Source of the DNA: UBA10349 sp003485905
Lineage (GTDB): Bacteria; Pseudomonadota; Gammaproteobacteria; Arenicellales; Arenicellaceae
NCBI GenBank assembly: GCA_943787185.1
Contig: CALSLL010000001.1
Location: 186,001-250,000 of the forward strand
Length of the DNA stretch: 64,000 nucleotides
Direction of reading: 5' to 3'
Below the pieces are notes generated by a model, which worked only from the letters and a program-made list of their open reading frames with translations, searched no databases and was not told the origin of the DNA. The position numbers and the translations under genes were made by a program. Numbering within the stretch: the stretch's first letter is position 1; the number at the start of each line of letters is the position of its first letter. Shown piece after piece: positions 8,594 to 18,151 of the stretch.

Positions 8594-8896
8594 TTAAGAC
8601 TTCTCTCTTACATAAAGATATGCAGGAAGCGCACACGATAATCCTATACAGAGATTTACGGCAATGAACAAAGCCGGATTGGGACCGTTCGCTCGCCCTT
8701 GTTGCTGGTACATAAATGCCCAGAATACAAAAGAAGATATGAGTAAATCTGCACTAAAACCACCAGCTGCCCCGTTCACGAAAAGTGCAGAGATGAATGC
8801 CAATAGGTTAATCCCACTTTGCTGAAAAAAGCCAAAGAAAAATATACATGGAATTACAGCACCAAAAATTGCGGCTATTAAATAGAACTTTTTCAT
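8594..8896 (-). CDS. DUF2834 family membrane protein
   Basis: A 100-residue protein with three hydrophobic segments. MKKFYLIAAIFGAVIPCIFF, the central NGAAGGFSADLLISSFVFW with its conserved aspartate, and the final NLCIGLSCALPAYLYVRE match DUF2834. Function unknown; probably in the inner membrane. A good ribosome site (AGGAG) lies 8 nt before the ATG. It faces the end of the DUF2141 block, being transcribed toward it. Confidence 0.85.
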   Translation of the reverse strand: MKKFYLIAAIFGAVIPCIFFFGFFQQSGINLLAFISALFVNGAAGGFSADLLISSFVFWAFMYQQQGRANGPNPALFIAVNLCIGLSCALPAYLYVREKS

Positions 8897-8993
8897 ACGG
8901 TACTCCTGACAGATTAAATAGTTACTAATTTCCCAGAGAAGATATTCATTTCGAATTTAGGCTATCTACGTTTCGCCTTCATGGTTGATTTAA

Positions 8994-10013
8994 TCAACTT
9001 TCCAAAATCCTTATCTTTCTTTTCTCTGAATACGACATTTCATTAAATGCAGATTCTTTCTTCATTTTTGTGTAAGAGCTATAGCGCTGATTAGACAGAG
9101 TCCCATCTGCTATAGCTGCGGCAATGGCGCAGCCTTTTTCATTGGTGTGCGAACAGTTACCAAACTGACAGTTTTGGACCAGTTCTATAATTTCCGAAAA
9201 AGTTTCGTCAATGCCAGCATCAACAGACATGTTCCCTAATTCTCGCATTCCTGGGGTATCTATAACTATGGAACCATTATCCAAGCGAACTAATTCACGG
9301 CTAGTGGTGGTATGTTTTCCTTTGTTCTGCTTCTTGCTCACAGATTGTGTCTCAAACTGCGAGTCACCCACGAGACTATTTAGCAAAGTCGTTTTTCCGA
9401 CGCCAGAGGAACCCAGTAAACAATAGGTGTGGCCGGGCAACAATACAGCCTTAATAGCATCTATATTTACACCACTTAAATTGCTAAAAGCCATTACCTC
9501 TGTCTGGGAGGAGATTGCTAGAACGCTCTCGATAATTTTTTGAATTTCCGCTTTGGGAACAAGATCGCACTTACTCAAAAGAACAACCGGAGTAATCCCA
9601 CTCTCATTAATCATGACGAGATAACGTTCCAACCTCCGCAAATTGAAATTATAATCCACTGACTGCATAATAAAAGCGACATCAATATTTGCGGCGATTA
9701 GCTGAAAATCGACTAGCTTGCCAGCTGCCTTTCTTTTTAAAAGGGTTTTTCTAGGAACGACGCTATGGATAATTGCGTGAGTATCATCATCATAGAAATC
9801 CGCATAAACCCAGTCTCCGGTCGTTGGCAAGTCTGTCGATGAATTTGCGGAGTAGAAGAAATTACCTAACAGCTCGGCAAACACTTCTATCAACCCACTA
9901 CTTACGACATACCTTCCCCTTTGGACTGAAGTCACCCGAGCGACGGTATGGATCGCTACCTTGTCCGGGTCAAGACTATCTTGCAACCAATAGCTATGTC
10001 CTACTGTGTCCAT
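8994..10013 (-). CDS. rsgA: Ribosome small subunit-dependent GTPase A
   Basis: Circularly permuted GTPase (339 residues) that assists late 30S subunit maturation. An N-terminal OB-fold (residues ~20-75) is followed by the permuted motifs: G4 LSKCDLV, then G1 GSSGVGKTTLLNSL, then G3 DTPGMRE. The C-terminal zinc finger is CQFGNCSHTNEKGC, ending with the usual basic YSSYTKMKKES stretch. Length and motif order match the YloQ/RsgA family. The genome may hold a second rsgA, since the canonical gammaproteobacterial copy usually sits by orn or psd; this one has no such neighbours. Transcribed alone. Confidence 0.93.
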   Translation of the reverse strand: MDTVGHSYWLQDSLDPDKVAIHTVARVTSVQRGRYVVSSGLIEVFAELLGNFFYSANSSTDLPTTGDWVYADFYDDDTHAIIHSVVPRKTLLKRKAAGKLVDFQLIAANIDVAFIMQSVDYNFNLRRLERYLVMINESGITPVVLLSKCDLVPKAEIQKIIESVLAISSQTEVMAFSNLSGVNIDAIKAVLLPGHTYCLLGSSGVGKTTLLNSLVGDSQFETQSVSKKQNKGKHTTTSRELVRLDNGSIVIDTPGMRELGNMSVDAGIDETFSEIIELVQNCQFGNCSHTNEKGCAIAAAIADGTLSNQRYSSYTKMKKESAFNEMSYSEKRKIRILES

Positions 10014-10121
10014 TTAATATCTGTCATCACATTGGCTAAAGTGGTATCGGTATAATTCTATCTTCAAAAACGTAACAACTTGCAAACCAATATATAGAAC
10101 CGTCTCATTTCTCTAATTAGC

Positions 10122-10151
10122 GAATGGCCGTTGATTGCCCAAAGTGGTCAT
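10122..10151 (+). repeat. Dispersed GAATG...CATTC hairpin repeat
   Basis: GAATGGCCGTTGATTGCCC then AAAGTGGTCAT: same core as the copies at 61420, 63197 and 63706 but with the last bases of the right arm changed. It lies between rsgA and the downstream end of the metallo-hydrolase gene. Confidence 0.75.
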
Positions 10152-10287
10152 ACACCATAATTAACGACGTCCTCATCTTTCTAGCAATAATCCCGCTAGG
10201 TTCCGCCTAAATTCGATTCGCAAGTTTGCAGCCTAAATAGACCAATCCGTGCGCTAGGCAACTAACGACCTCCTATCCTAAAGCCCC

Positions 10288-11229
10288 CTAGTCCAGTGCT
10301 CGAATCGACATCTCTGCAGGATAGTTAGATTCCCTATATCGATATAAGTAGTCGTACATCGTTACGACGTTTTTCTCGAGCATTTGGTCGAGGTTTTCGT
10401 AGTGATCAAAATCCTCCATTGTCACTAGGCTTAGAATTTCTTCGAGCGGCCGCTCTTCCACCATATAACCCAGTACGCGTTCTCGCATTGCCTGCAGATA
10501 TGCTCGGAACTTCACGAAATAGTCTTGGTTGGTCGTTGGTGAAAAATGCCCTGGGACGACAATATCAACATTTTCTAGTCGCGAAAGTATGCCAAGCACC
10601 TTGATCGTATTATCGACGTCCAAGTCACGAAAGTCCGGTAGCGGTAACAAGTTGGCTGGTCGCGCCAAATCAGGTGCAAATAGTACTCCGTCTTGCGGAA
10701 TATGCGTAACGATTAGGTTGTCGCTATGCGTCGGCCCAAAATAATAAAGAACAATCTTAACGCCTCCCACGTCAATATCTAGAGATTCCTCAAAAGAGAT
10801 GCTTGGAATGGCTGCGACCCGCCCCTCCCTAAGTAAATGCGGCCGAAGTTTTTTATGCCCAATAGTGACGGCGGTATCGGTAAAAGCGGCCGTACCGCAA
10901 ATGTGGCTCATGTGATCGTGACTGAGTACGACGTATCGAACCGGAACATCGTAACGCTGCTCAAGCTCTTCCTTTATCCAGTTACTGTTTGCCCCGTCAC
11001 ACGGTGAAACTGGCCCATCGATCAGGACAATACCCTCATCGGTAGGAATGAAAAGCGCGTTAATTGGGTAATTCGAGCCCCCACCCCAGCGATAAACATG
11101 CTCTGATATCTGCTCGATCGACGGATCTGAACCCCACTCGGTAGCGTATTGAGCAAGAGCTGGCTGGCCTAGGAAGAAAAGGGCTGTCAGCGTGCATAGA
11201 ACTAATCGTCGTCTGGTATACGTTGTCAT
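10288..11229 (-). CDS. Exported metallo-beta-lactamase-fold hydrolase with an altered metal motif
   Basis: A 313-residue periplasmic protein (signal peptide MTTYTRRRLVLCTLTALFF...ALAQ) with an MBL fold: GIVLIDGPVS, LSHDHMSHICG, YYFGPTHSDN and IVVPGHFSPT. The usual HxHxDH zinc motif reads H104-D-H106-M-S108-H109, so the Zn2-site aspartate is a serine. A close paralogue at 45076-46053 has an intact HDHEDH. The change could mean a one-metal enzyme, altered substrate range, or loss of function; sequence alone cannot decide. Substrate unknown. It lies 12 nt downstream of a frameshifted deiminase gene and may have shared its transcript. Confidence 0.85.
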   Translation of the reverse strand: MTTYTRRRLVLCTLTALFFLGQPALAQYATEWGSDPSIEQISEHVYRWGGGSNYPINALFIPTDEGIVLIDGPVSPCDGANSNWIKEELEQRYDVPVRYVVLSHDHMSHICGTAAFTDTAVTIGHKKLRPHLLREGRVAAIPSISFEESLDIDVGGVKIVLYYFGPTHSDNLIVTHIPQDGVLFAPDLARPANLLPLPDFRDLDVDNTIKVLGILSRLENVDIVVPGHFSPTTNQDYFVKFRAYLQAMRERVLGYMVEERPLEEILSLVTMEDFDHYENLDQMLEKNVVTMYDYLYRYRESNYPAEMSIRALD

Positions 11230-11241
11230 ATTATTCTCTTC

Positions 11242-12283
11242 TCACTCAAAATACTCTAATAGTAACTTTGCATTCTCACCGCGTAATTGCCAAGACATAC
11301 ACCGAATACCACCCCCCATCGCACATACTTGGTGCGAGGGCACCGGAACCACCTCTCTAGCCGTGGCAGCACGAACTTGATTTATTGCAATCTCATCCTC
11401 AGGAATACCAAATTGAGGCAAGTAAATTCTATCGGGCGTTACCAGAGCATTAGTATACAGCCCACAGGCCGACCCAAAGCGCTCGTCATAAACAGCACTA
11501 TCATCGTAAGGTGTAACGATTTCGTGAATGGTTACATCTGGCAAACCAGCTCGAAGGTCAGCTTTCAGCATACTGTGGATCGTTGTTATACGAATTAATG
11601 ATTAGTGTATTGGTATCGACAAAGGCAACCACTCCATCTGCATGCTCCAACCCTCCTTGCTCATCAGAATCAATGAAAGCGACGTTTTCAATGTTGATCA
11701 ATCTGCGCAATAATCTACGCGCCTGCTCTTCTGTTAGAGCATTATCTCTTAAAAATTTTCGACTGATAACCACGTTACCCTCATAGTCGTCGACAAAATT
11801 TCCTCCATCGTTTAGTAGCTCGGTTTCAAGGAACGAGATATTCGCTTTGTCAGCCACCATAGCTAACTGCTCTTGTACAATATCAGCATCGCGCTGCCCC
11901 TTTTTACCACGACCTTGGCCTTCTGCGCTGTAACGAAACATAATGGGATGTTGAGCATTTGATAAGCCAAAGTCACGCAGCCAAATATCTGCCATCGGAG
12001 CAACTTTAACGAACTCCTTCCCGAGTTCTCGTGCATAACGATCATAGGCTCCGTCATCTACCAATATCAGTGCATTATCGCGGCCTATTATTTGACGAGC
12101 GTATTGAATATGAAAATCGAAAATTTCATCAGCAACATCGGCGTAGTACGGATCACCTGTAACTGTTGCCGATAGTACGATCAGTTCTTTATTTAATTGA
12201 AGCTTATTGACAGGTTCACTATCCATAGAAAAAGTGGGCTTTAGGAATAATAAAAGCAGGAAAGCAGCAGATATATTTTTCAT
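11242..12283 (-). pseudogene. Peptidylarginine/agmatine deiminase-family gene split by a frameshift
   Basis: Two consecutive frames together encode a complete ~350-residue exported deiminase: 12283-11558 (signal peptide, then LRDFGLSNAQHPIMF, LNDGGNFVDDYEGN, LEHADGVVAFVD) and 11571-11242 (IHEIVTPYDDSAVYDE, CAMGGGIRCMSW). Asp and His catalytic residues are in the first part and the catalytic Cys (MGGGIRC) in the second. The break is at SYNNDPQYAES, where an ATG at 11571 overlaps the TGA at 11558. Either this is a single-base frameshift in a pseudogene (or an assembly error), or the two halves are made by coupled reinitiation. The family hydrolyses agmatine or peptidyl-arginine guanidino groups. 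Confidence 0.8.
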
Positions 12284-12345
12284 TATCTTAATATGTTAGC
12301 AAACCAATCTAGTCCCGATCGTGAGTAGTTTTCAGCACTTGTTTC

Positions 12346-12783
12346 TTACTTTTGTGCCGCTGGTGAATCGACTCTCACAAGCGTTAATTTTTTAAGCACA
12401 CTCCTAACCCTAGTCTCGATTTCATCTCGAACTTGACGAAACTCATGGACCCCCAAATTTTTTGGGTCTGGAATACCCCAATCGCCACGGTCTTTTGCCT
12501 GCACAAAAGGGCACGCATCACCGCAACCCATGGTTGCGACAAAATCGAAGTTAATATCTGGAATATCGGTTAACGACAAACTTTTATGCCTTGAAAGGTC
12601 ATAACCTAGCTCTGCCATAGCCGCTATTGCCTTTGGATTAATCACACCACTGGGCTTTGATCCTGCACTATATGCCTCCACAGTATCCCCGCCATGAATC
12701 CTGGCAAAAGCTTCAGCCATTTGACTGCGATTAGAATTTTCAACACACACGAAGAGCAGTGAGATTGGCGTATTCACATTCAT
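12346..12783 (-). CDS. arsC: Arsenate reductase (low-molecular-weight phosphatase type)
   Basis: A 145-residue cytosolic enzyme that reduces arsenate to arsenite. The P-loop CVENSNRS (CX5R) near residue 13 is the phosphate/arsenate site, AEAFARIHGG and AYSAGSKPSG are conserved, and a cysteine-bearing loop MGCGDACPF plus WGIPDPKN supply the remaining catalytic cysteines and acid. This is the thioredoxin-coupled type (the two cysteines in the loop). It stands alone: no arsR, arsB or acr3 is nearby. Confidence 0.88.
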   Translation of the reverse strand: MNVNTPISLLFVCVENSNRSQMAEAFARIHGGDTVEAYSAGSKPSGVINPKAIAAMAELGYDLSRHKSLSLTDIPDINFDFVATMGCGDACPFVQAKDRGDWGIPDPKNLGVHEFRQVRDEIETRVRSVLKKLTLVRVDSPAAQK

Positions 12784-12874
12784 TGTGGAGCACGCCTACG
12801 AGCAAAATTCATTCGTTGATTTTGATCTTGTTTACTTAAATAGAACATCACGAAACTTCAACTTGTGATACCGA

Positions 12875-14416
12875 TTACGATGGCTCCAGTACCCCCGAAT
12901 ATTTGACGCCACTCAATAAAGCCATGTCTCGATGCCAAGTTGCGAGATCTTCTTTATCAAATTTATCCAAAGAATCATGCCCACACGCCCGCGCCATAAC
13001 CTGCATTAAAGTCACGGAAGATTCAAAGAAATTATTGAGTTGCTTGGCTGATTTTTCCACATTAAGTCTCTGCCGCAAATCTGCTTTCTGCGTAGCAATG
13101 CCAGCCGGACAATTATTGGTATTACACATTCGGGCGGCTACGCAACCTATGGACTGCATTGCACTATTTGAGATAGCGACACCATCAGCACCTAGGGCCA
13201 TTGCTTTTGCAAAATCTATCGGCACTCGTAATCCGCCCGTTATTATCAATGTAACGTCTCCACTGACGCCTTGATCATCCAAGTAACGACGGGCTCTAGC
13301 CAATGCAGGAATGGTTGGCACACTTATATGGTCTCTAAATATTTCTGGAGCAGCGCCTGTGCCGCCGCCACGACCATCAAGAATGATGTAGTCAGCACTA
13401 GCATCTAAGGCGAATTGAATATCTTTTTCAATATGATTTGCGCTTAGCTTAAATCCAATAGGTATACCGCCAGTAACTTGGCGCACCCGATCTGCCATTT
13501 TCTTAAAATCTTCCGCGCTGTGTAAGTCTTTAAATGTAGGCGGAGATATTGCTGATTTACCTTCTGGAATACCGCGAACTTCTGAAATTTTACCAATATT
13601 TTTATTACCCGGAAGATGTCCACCCGTCCCAGTTTTTGCTCCCTGCCCACCTTTAAAGTGAAATGCCTGAACATTTTTAAGTTTAGACTCATCGTATCCA
13701 AATTGAGCGCTAGCTAACTCATAGAAATAGCGTGAATTTGCTTGCTGCTCTTCAGGTAACATACCTCCCTCACCAGAACATATACCGGTACCAGCCAACT
13801 CTGCACCTTTTGACAATGCCAGCTTCGCTTCTTCCGATAAGGCACCAAAGCTCATATCAGAGACAAATAAAGGAATTTTCAATTTCAGTGGTTTCTTTGC
13901 TTTTGAGCCAATAACTAACTCACTTCTAACAGCCACATCTTCAAGCAACGGTTTAGTTGCCATTTGAGCTGTCATAATCTGTAAATCGTCCCAATGGGGT
14001 AACTGGTGGCGTGGGACGCCCATCGAAGTCATGGGACCGTGGTGACCCATTTTAGATAGGCCTTCCCTGGCAAGCTGATGGATGAACTCAACGGTCGGCT
14101 CTTCTTTTGTTGCACTAGCAACAGGAGCCTCAGTCTCTTTGGGTTTTACGCCAGGGCCTTCTTTCCCAATTGCGTCTTCATCAAATTGTTTATGGCTTCC
14201 ATCGCAATACGGCAAACCTGCAGAGTGTTTGCACTGGCACAAATAGGCATCGTCGTTGGCATCTGCCGTAAATGGTTTAGGTTTAAAATCGGTACCAGCA
14301 TGGGAACCATCACAAAAGGGTTGTTTGCTGGAACGCCCACAAACACAAAAGTAATATTCCTCGTCTTTAGTTAACGCGACTTTTGCTGGTTTATTATTTG
14401 CGACTACTGGTTGCAT
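12875..14416 (-). CDS. CDGSH iron-sulfur domains fused to a glutamate synthase-type FMN domain
   Basis: A 513-residue protein. The N-terminus has two CDGSH-type [2Fe-2S] motifs, CVCGRSSKQPFCDGSH and CQCKHSAGLPYCDGSH, within the first ~80 residues. After a Glu/Pro/Ala linker comes a GltB-like FMN alpha/beta barrel with SDMSFGALSEEAK, GEGGMLPEE, KGGQGAKTGTGG, LDGRGGGTGAAP, and a cysteine motif CNTNNCPAGIATQ that binds the [3Fe-4S] cluster in glutamate synthase. No glutaminase or GXGXG domain is present, so it is not a full glutamate synthase; some redox reaction on an amino acid or amine is likely. The ATG at 14416 with AAAGGA upstream is preferred over the longer start at 14467. Confidence 0.87.
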   Translation of the reverse strand: MQPVVANNKPAKVALTKDEEYYFCVCGRSSKQPFCDGSHAGTDFKPKPFTADANDDAYLCQCKHSAGLPYCDGSHKQFDEDAIGKEGPGVKPKETEAPVASATKEEPTVEFIHQLAREGLSKMGHHGPMTSMGVPRHQLPHWDDLQIMTAQMATKPLLEDVAVRSELVIGSKAKKPLKLKIPLFVSDMSFGALSEEAKLALSKGAELAGTGICSGEGGMLPEEQQANSRYFYELASAQFGYDESKLKNVQAFHFKGGQGAKTGTGGHLPGNKNIGKISEVRGIPEGKSAISPPTFKDLHSAEDFKKMADRVRQVTGGIPIGFKLSANHIEKDIQFALDASADYIILDGRGGGTGAAPEIFRDHISVPTIPALARARRYLDDQGVSGDVTLIITGGLRVPIDFAKAMALGADGVAISNSAMQSIGCVAARMCNTNNCPAGIATQKADLRQRLNVEKSAKQLNNFFESSVTLMQVMARACGHDSLDKFDKEDLATWHRDMALLSGVKYSGVLEPS

Positions 14417-14603
14417 GTTTTTGTATCCTTTAACTCTGTATAGAGCGCAGCGAGTGACATACTGCAATCACTCCTATTTACCTATAAGCTTATTTACATA
14501 CGCTTATTTTGATAGTTTTCGAAATACTATTATACACAGGGGAATGATTAGAAATTCAGGTGCACAAACGAGTGCTGAACAATCCTAATTGTTAAACTTG
14601 GCA

Positions 14604-15215
14604 CTATCCTTCTCCCTTATCTTTCACCGATATGATTCTCCTACGCATGTATAGGAAACACGCAAGAAACAAACAGGCGATACCAACAGCAGCAGGAAAT
14701 AACACGGTGGTCCATGAATAACTCTCGAGAGCCAGAACCACTAATGTGTTGCGAAATGCGCCCAGTGCGAAGAAGCCCGCATGCTCTTGATGAGGCTGGA
14801 AATACGCCCGGCGAACTGTAGGTCCAAAGCCAATTATGTCTGCTGTGGTCAATAGAACCACCGCCCATAATGGGTCTGAAGTTAGCCCCCAAGCGGGTAA
14901 GGCTGTTAGCGCGAGGGCGAACAGAAACCAGTCAAGCGTCGTAATAGAAGATTGATGCCTTTTGAAATAGGCGAGAACCGCGATGTAACAGGTTACACAG
15001 GCACTGAATCCGATTGGCCATGCACCAACTCCTGCACCACCAACAAGCTGTGCAAAAAACACGATAAACGTACCTAACGCCTAGATTGTCCATGAGAAAA
15101 CATGAGGTATGGTTTGGCCCTTACGAATGGATCGAATATAGGGCACAAATAGTGCGACGGTAACCACGAAGGCAGCAGCACTAAACAGTTCTTTAGCAAT
15201 TATTGAGTCTGGCAT
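14604..15215 (-). pseudogene. Polytopic membrane protein gene interrupted by an in-frame TAG
   Basis: From about 15215 (MPDSIIAKELFSAAAF) to 14604 there is one continuous frame encoding ~200 residues of an SWEET/MtN3-like or related transporter-type membrane protein: FVPYIRSIRKGQTIPHVFSW at the start, then several hydrophobic helices (CVTCYIAVLAYF, FLFALALTALPAWGL, VLFPAAVGIACLFLACF). The codon at 15083-15081 is TAG where tryptophan is expected (SWT-I-stop-ALGTFIV), consistent with TGG to TAG. No good ribosome site is near the second half. I call it a pseudogene; read-through is not excluded. Confidence 0.65.
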
Positions 15216-15407
15216 TATCTTTGGTGATAGCTGACGGATTATTGGACGCAAGCACGTAATTCGAGTATTTGACCCTAAATAAGGTGGCATTAACTGACTT
15301 GCTAAATGCGTTGTCATTTTAGCGAGTTTCTATAACCTATAGTGACATTCTCGTTTTGTCATTTATCAGTGATAGCTGGCTTAGCGCTCAAACTGTGAGG
15401 CAGCTTA

Positions 15408-16058
15408 ATGACAAAACTCCGCTTGTGCTACCAAACCATCGAGTTTGGAAACATAGATATTCATCTATGTACGCTTCGGAATAAGCAGGAATTTGATGAC
15501 CCTGCAGGCATTGCGGAAAAACTGGGAATATCCTCCGCCTCCTGGCCTTTATTTGGAGTAATTTGGCCATCAAGTCTGGTTCTAGCTCACTATATCTCTG
15601 ACTACAGCACGAGTTCTAAGCGAATACTAGAAATTGGATGCGGAATGGCGCTATCCAGCCTAGTCTTAAACCAGCAAAGTGCCGACATAACTGCGACTGA
15701 CTATCATCCTGAAGCGGCAAAGTTCTTACTAAGAAACACACTCCTTAATGGAGAGCAGCCTATTGCTTATGAACAAACCGACTGGGCTGATGGCCATGAC
15801 AATCTTGGGCTTTTTGACCTCATAATTGGTAGCGATCTAATGTACGAAGAGCAGCATGTCGCGCTACTAGCCAATTTTATAGAAGATCATTCAAAACCGA
15901 AATGTGAGGTGATTATTGTTGATCCAGGTCGCGGAAGAAAGAACAAACTAAGCGCAAAGATGATCGGATTTGGATATCGTTCCTGCCAGCTAAAGCCAAT
16001 CCATACTGACTACCTGAATGAAGATTTTAAAGGGCATATTTTAAAATACCAACGCTAA
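15408..16058 (+). CDS. Class I SAM-dependent methyltransferase, METTL21/Nnt1-like
   Basis: A 216-residue soluble methyltransferase. ILEIGCGMALSSLVLNQ is motif I, ATDYHPEAAKFLLRN is motif II, and LFDLIIGSDLMYEE with the DLMYE-type sequence is the signature seen in protein-lysine methyltransferases of the METTL21/nicotinamide N-methyltransferase-like group. The target is unknown. It is divergent from the broken membrane protein gene, with ~190 bp between them, and convergent with the DUF3291 gene. Confidence 0.82.
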   Translation: MTKLRLCYQTIEFGNIDIHLCTLRNKQEFDDPAGIAEKLGISSASWPLFGVIWPSSLVLAHYISDYSTSSKRILEIGCGMALSSLVLNQQSADITATDYHPEAAKFLLRNTLLNGEQPIAYEQTDWADGHDNLGLFDLIIGSDLMYEEQHVALLANFIEDHSKPKCEVIIVDPGRGRKNKLSAKMIGFGYRSCQLKPIHTDYLNEDFKGHILKYQR

Positions 16059-16096
16059 GCTCATCAGTTAATGCAGCGATCGCTGTCTAACAAGAG

Positions 16097-16576
16097 TCAT
16101 ACTGACTTGCCACCAAGTTCTTCATTTTCTGGGGAAGGAAACCGTGCTTTAAACGTAAATGCTTCAGGAATTGGACCATTCTTCTTAAGCAAGTCTAGCC
16201 TATACATGCCTTCCTGTGCTGTTGGAGTATGTCCTGCGGGAATCCACCACAGTACTTGGTATATATCTTGCGCTAGTTCAAACCAATTACTGCGTTTTAC
16301 CATAACCTCTCGATGCATCGATTTATAGACGAATTGAAACAAGGCGTCAGGGGATTCCCAAACAGACATGTTAGCTAGAAACAACGGTTCTCCTCCAACA
16401 TCAATGTCCGTGGCGTTACCACTATCGCTTTGCATTCGCCAGACAAATCCCGGACTCTGATCAGCTAAAGAATTAATTTCATCGAGTCGACTCATAAACC
16501 CAACCATGCGCGGATCTTCTTGCGGGTACTTAATCGTTCCGACGTTCAGCTGCGCAAGGTGCCACTTTTTCGCCAT
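16097..16576 (-). CDS. DUF3291 family protein
   Basis: A 159-residue cytosolic protein: WHLAQLNVGTIKYPQEDP at the start, then FVWRM, SVWESPDALFQFVYKS, and WWIPAGHTPTAQEG, all typical of DUF3291, a dimeric alpha/beta-barrel (ABM-like) fold. Function unknown; some relatives bind small hydrophobic molecules or haem-like ligands (remembered, uncertain). GGAG upstream of ATG 16576 supports the start. Confidence 0.88.
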   Translation of the reverse strand: MAKKWHLAQLNVGTIKYPQEDPRMVGFMSRLDEINSLADQSPGFVWRMQSDSGNATDIDVGGEPLFLANMSVWESPDALFQFVYKSMHREVMVKRSNWFELAQDIYQVLWWIPAGHTPTAQEGMYRLDLLKKNGPIPEAFTFKARFPSPENEELGGKSV

Positions 16577-16743
16577 AGGCTTGCTCCGCTCTTAGAGTTC
16601 TCGTTGCATCACTAAAGCATAACGCGTTTGACAAGTGGTAAATGGGGGAACCGAGTATGAACCAAACTCCCGCGTCACCGAGCTATATTATTCAAGCTCT
16701 CGGTAAACAATTTTTGCAACCAGAAACAACCGTAAGCGATGGT

Positions 16744-18053
16744 CTATTTCATCCGTAGGACCACAACATCATTCATAGTTGGGTCCGTAGCATTGCGCAA
16801 CCCCGTCACATCGGCTTCACTTACAGTCGAGGCATTATTGCCCCAGGACTTACGGATGTAGCTAATTACGTCTGCGATTTGCTCGTCATCCAAACTGCTA
16901 CGGAAATACGGCATGTCGTAATGCTCGGGGCGACCTTCCGCAATCACGCGTAGTGAACCGTTTAGGGTCAGATTGATTAACGATGACGCATCGGGATCTA
17001 GCACAATGGGATTGCCTGCAAGAGGCGGCATATGATCACCATGGCCTGAACCATCGTACTGATGGCAAGAGAGACAATAATTATAATAAGTAGCGGAACC
17101 CGGTTCGTCAAAGTTCATATTGCCTAAAGCAACCTCAGCATCTGCGTCATAGGCGTAAGGCGCATCGCCAACTTCTGCAACAGCGGGCAGAGATTTAAGA
17201 TATACCGCCACTGAGGTTAAATCTTCATCCGTCATATGCTGCGTACTGTTATTGATAACTTCTACCATGGTACCTATGGCTGTACCAAAACGGTTTTTTA
17301 CCGGTTTTTAGGTACTCGACAATATCTGCTTCGGTCCAGCGCCCTAGACCAGAATTAATGTCACCATTTAAACTAGATGCCGACCAATGGTCTATTTGTG
17401 CGCCGGCCAGAAAAGAGCTTTTGTCCTCGTCGAGAGTTTTTTCCTGCAACGCTATACCACGTGGTGTATGGCATGCACCGCAATGGCCAAGACCCTGTAC
17501 TAGATAAGCACCACGGTTCCCAGGCTTCGCTTTGGTCGACTTCTACCTGATACGAATCGAGCTTGCCAAACATCACATTCCAAACCGCCAACGGCCAACG
17601 CCAATTCAGCACAGCCGGAATTTCATTCGCCGGATTAGCTAGATTGACAGGCTCCACCTCATTCATAAAGTAGTCGTAGACGGATCGCATATCGTCTTCC
17701 GTCATTTTGGCATAGGAAGGGTAAGGCATTGCTGGATAAAGATGATGACCATCTTTGGCTATACCTTTGCGCATTGCTTTGTCAAAATCTTCAAAAGAAT
17801 AATCACCGATGCCAGTTTCGGAGTCGGGGGTAATGTTAGTAGTGTATATAGCACCGAGTTTCGGCACTGCCATTTTTAGGCCGCCCGCATAGGGTTCACC
17901 ACCCTCAACGGTATGACAAGCAACACAATTGCCCAGCCGCGCCACGTATTCTCCGCGTGATGATTCTAGTGTTGTTGAGCTTTGTGCAAAAGCAGTTGAC
18001 CCCGCAGTGGTCAGCAACAAAATCAAGGTCAGTACAGATTTAGAGAATGTCAT
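16744..18053 (-). pseudogene. Triheme c-type cytochrome subunit disrupted by two frameshifts
   Basis: Three overlapping frames together encode one exported membrane-type cytochrome similar to the cytochrome subunit of alcohol/gluconate dehydrogenases (~435 residues). A signal peptide (MTFSKSVLTLILLLTTAGS...AFAQ) is followed by haem motif 1, CVACHTVEGG. Restoring the frame near 17520 yields GLGHCGACHTPRGIALQ (motif 2), and the next frame has YCLSCHQYDGSG (motif 3). The first break adds a base around 17519-17521 (run of C) and the second around 17294-17299 (run of T). Both indels lie in homopolymers, so sequence error is possible; otherwise the gene is dead. It lies downstream of the TonB receptor, in the same direction. 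Confidence 0.82.
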
Positions 18054-18151
18054 GGTCTCCCTCAGTATTCATTTGTCTGGACAATTTGCGACAGTGTATT
18101 AGAGAATTTTTATCGGTGCCATGGCTAATGGCGAAAATAAACACCTTAGAT

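Noticed and set aside
16676..16703. Inverted repeat ACCGAG...CTCGGT below the broken cytochrome
   Set aside because: Long loop and no adjacent T-run on the relevant strand.
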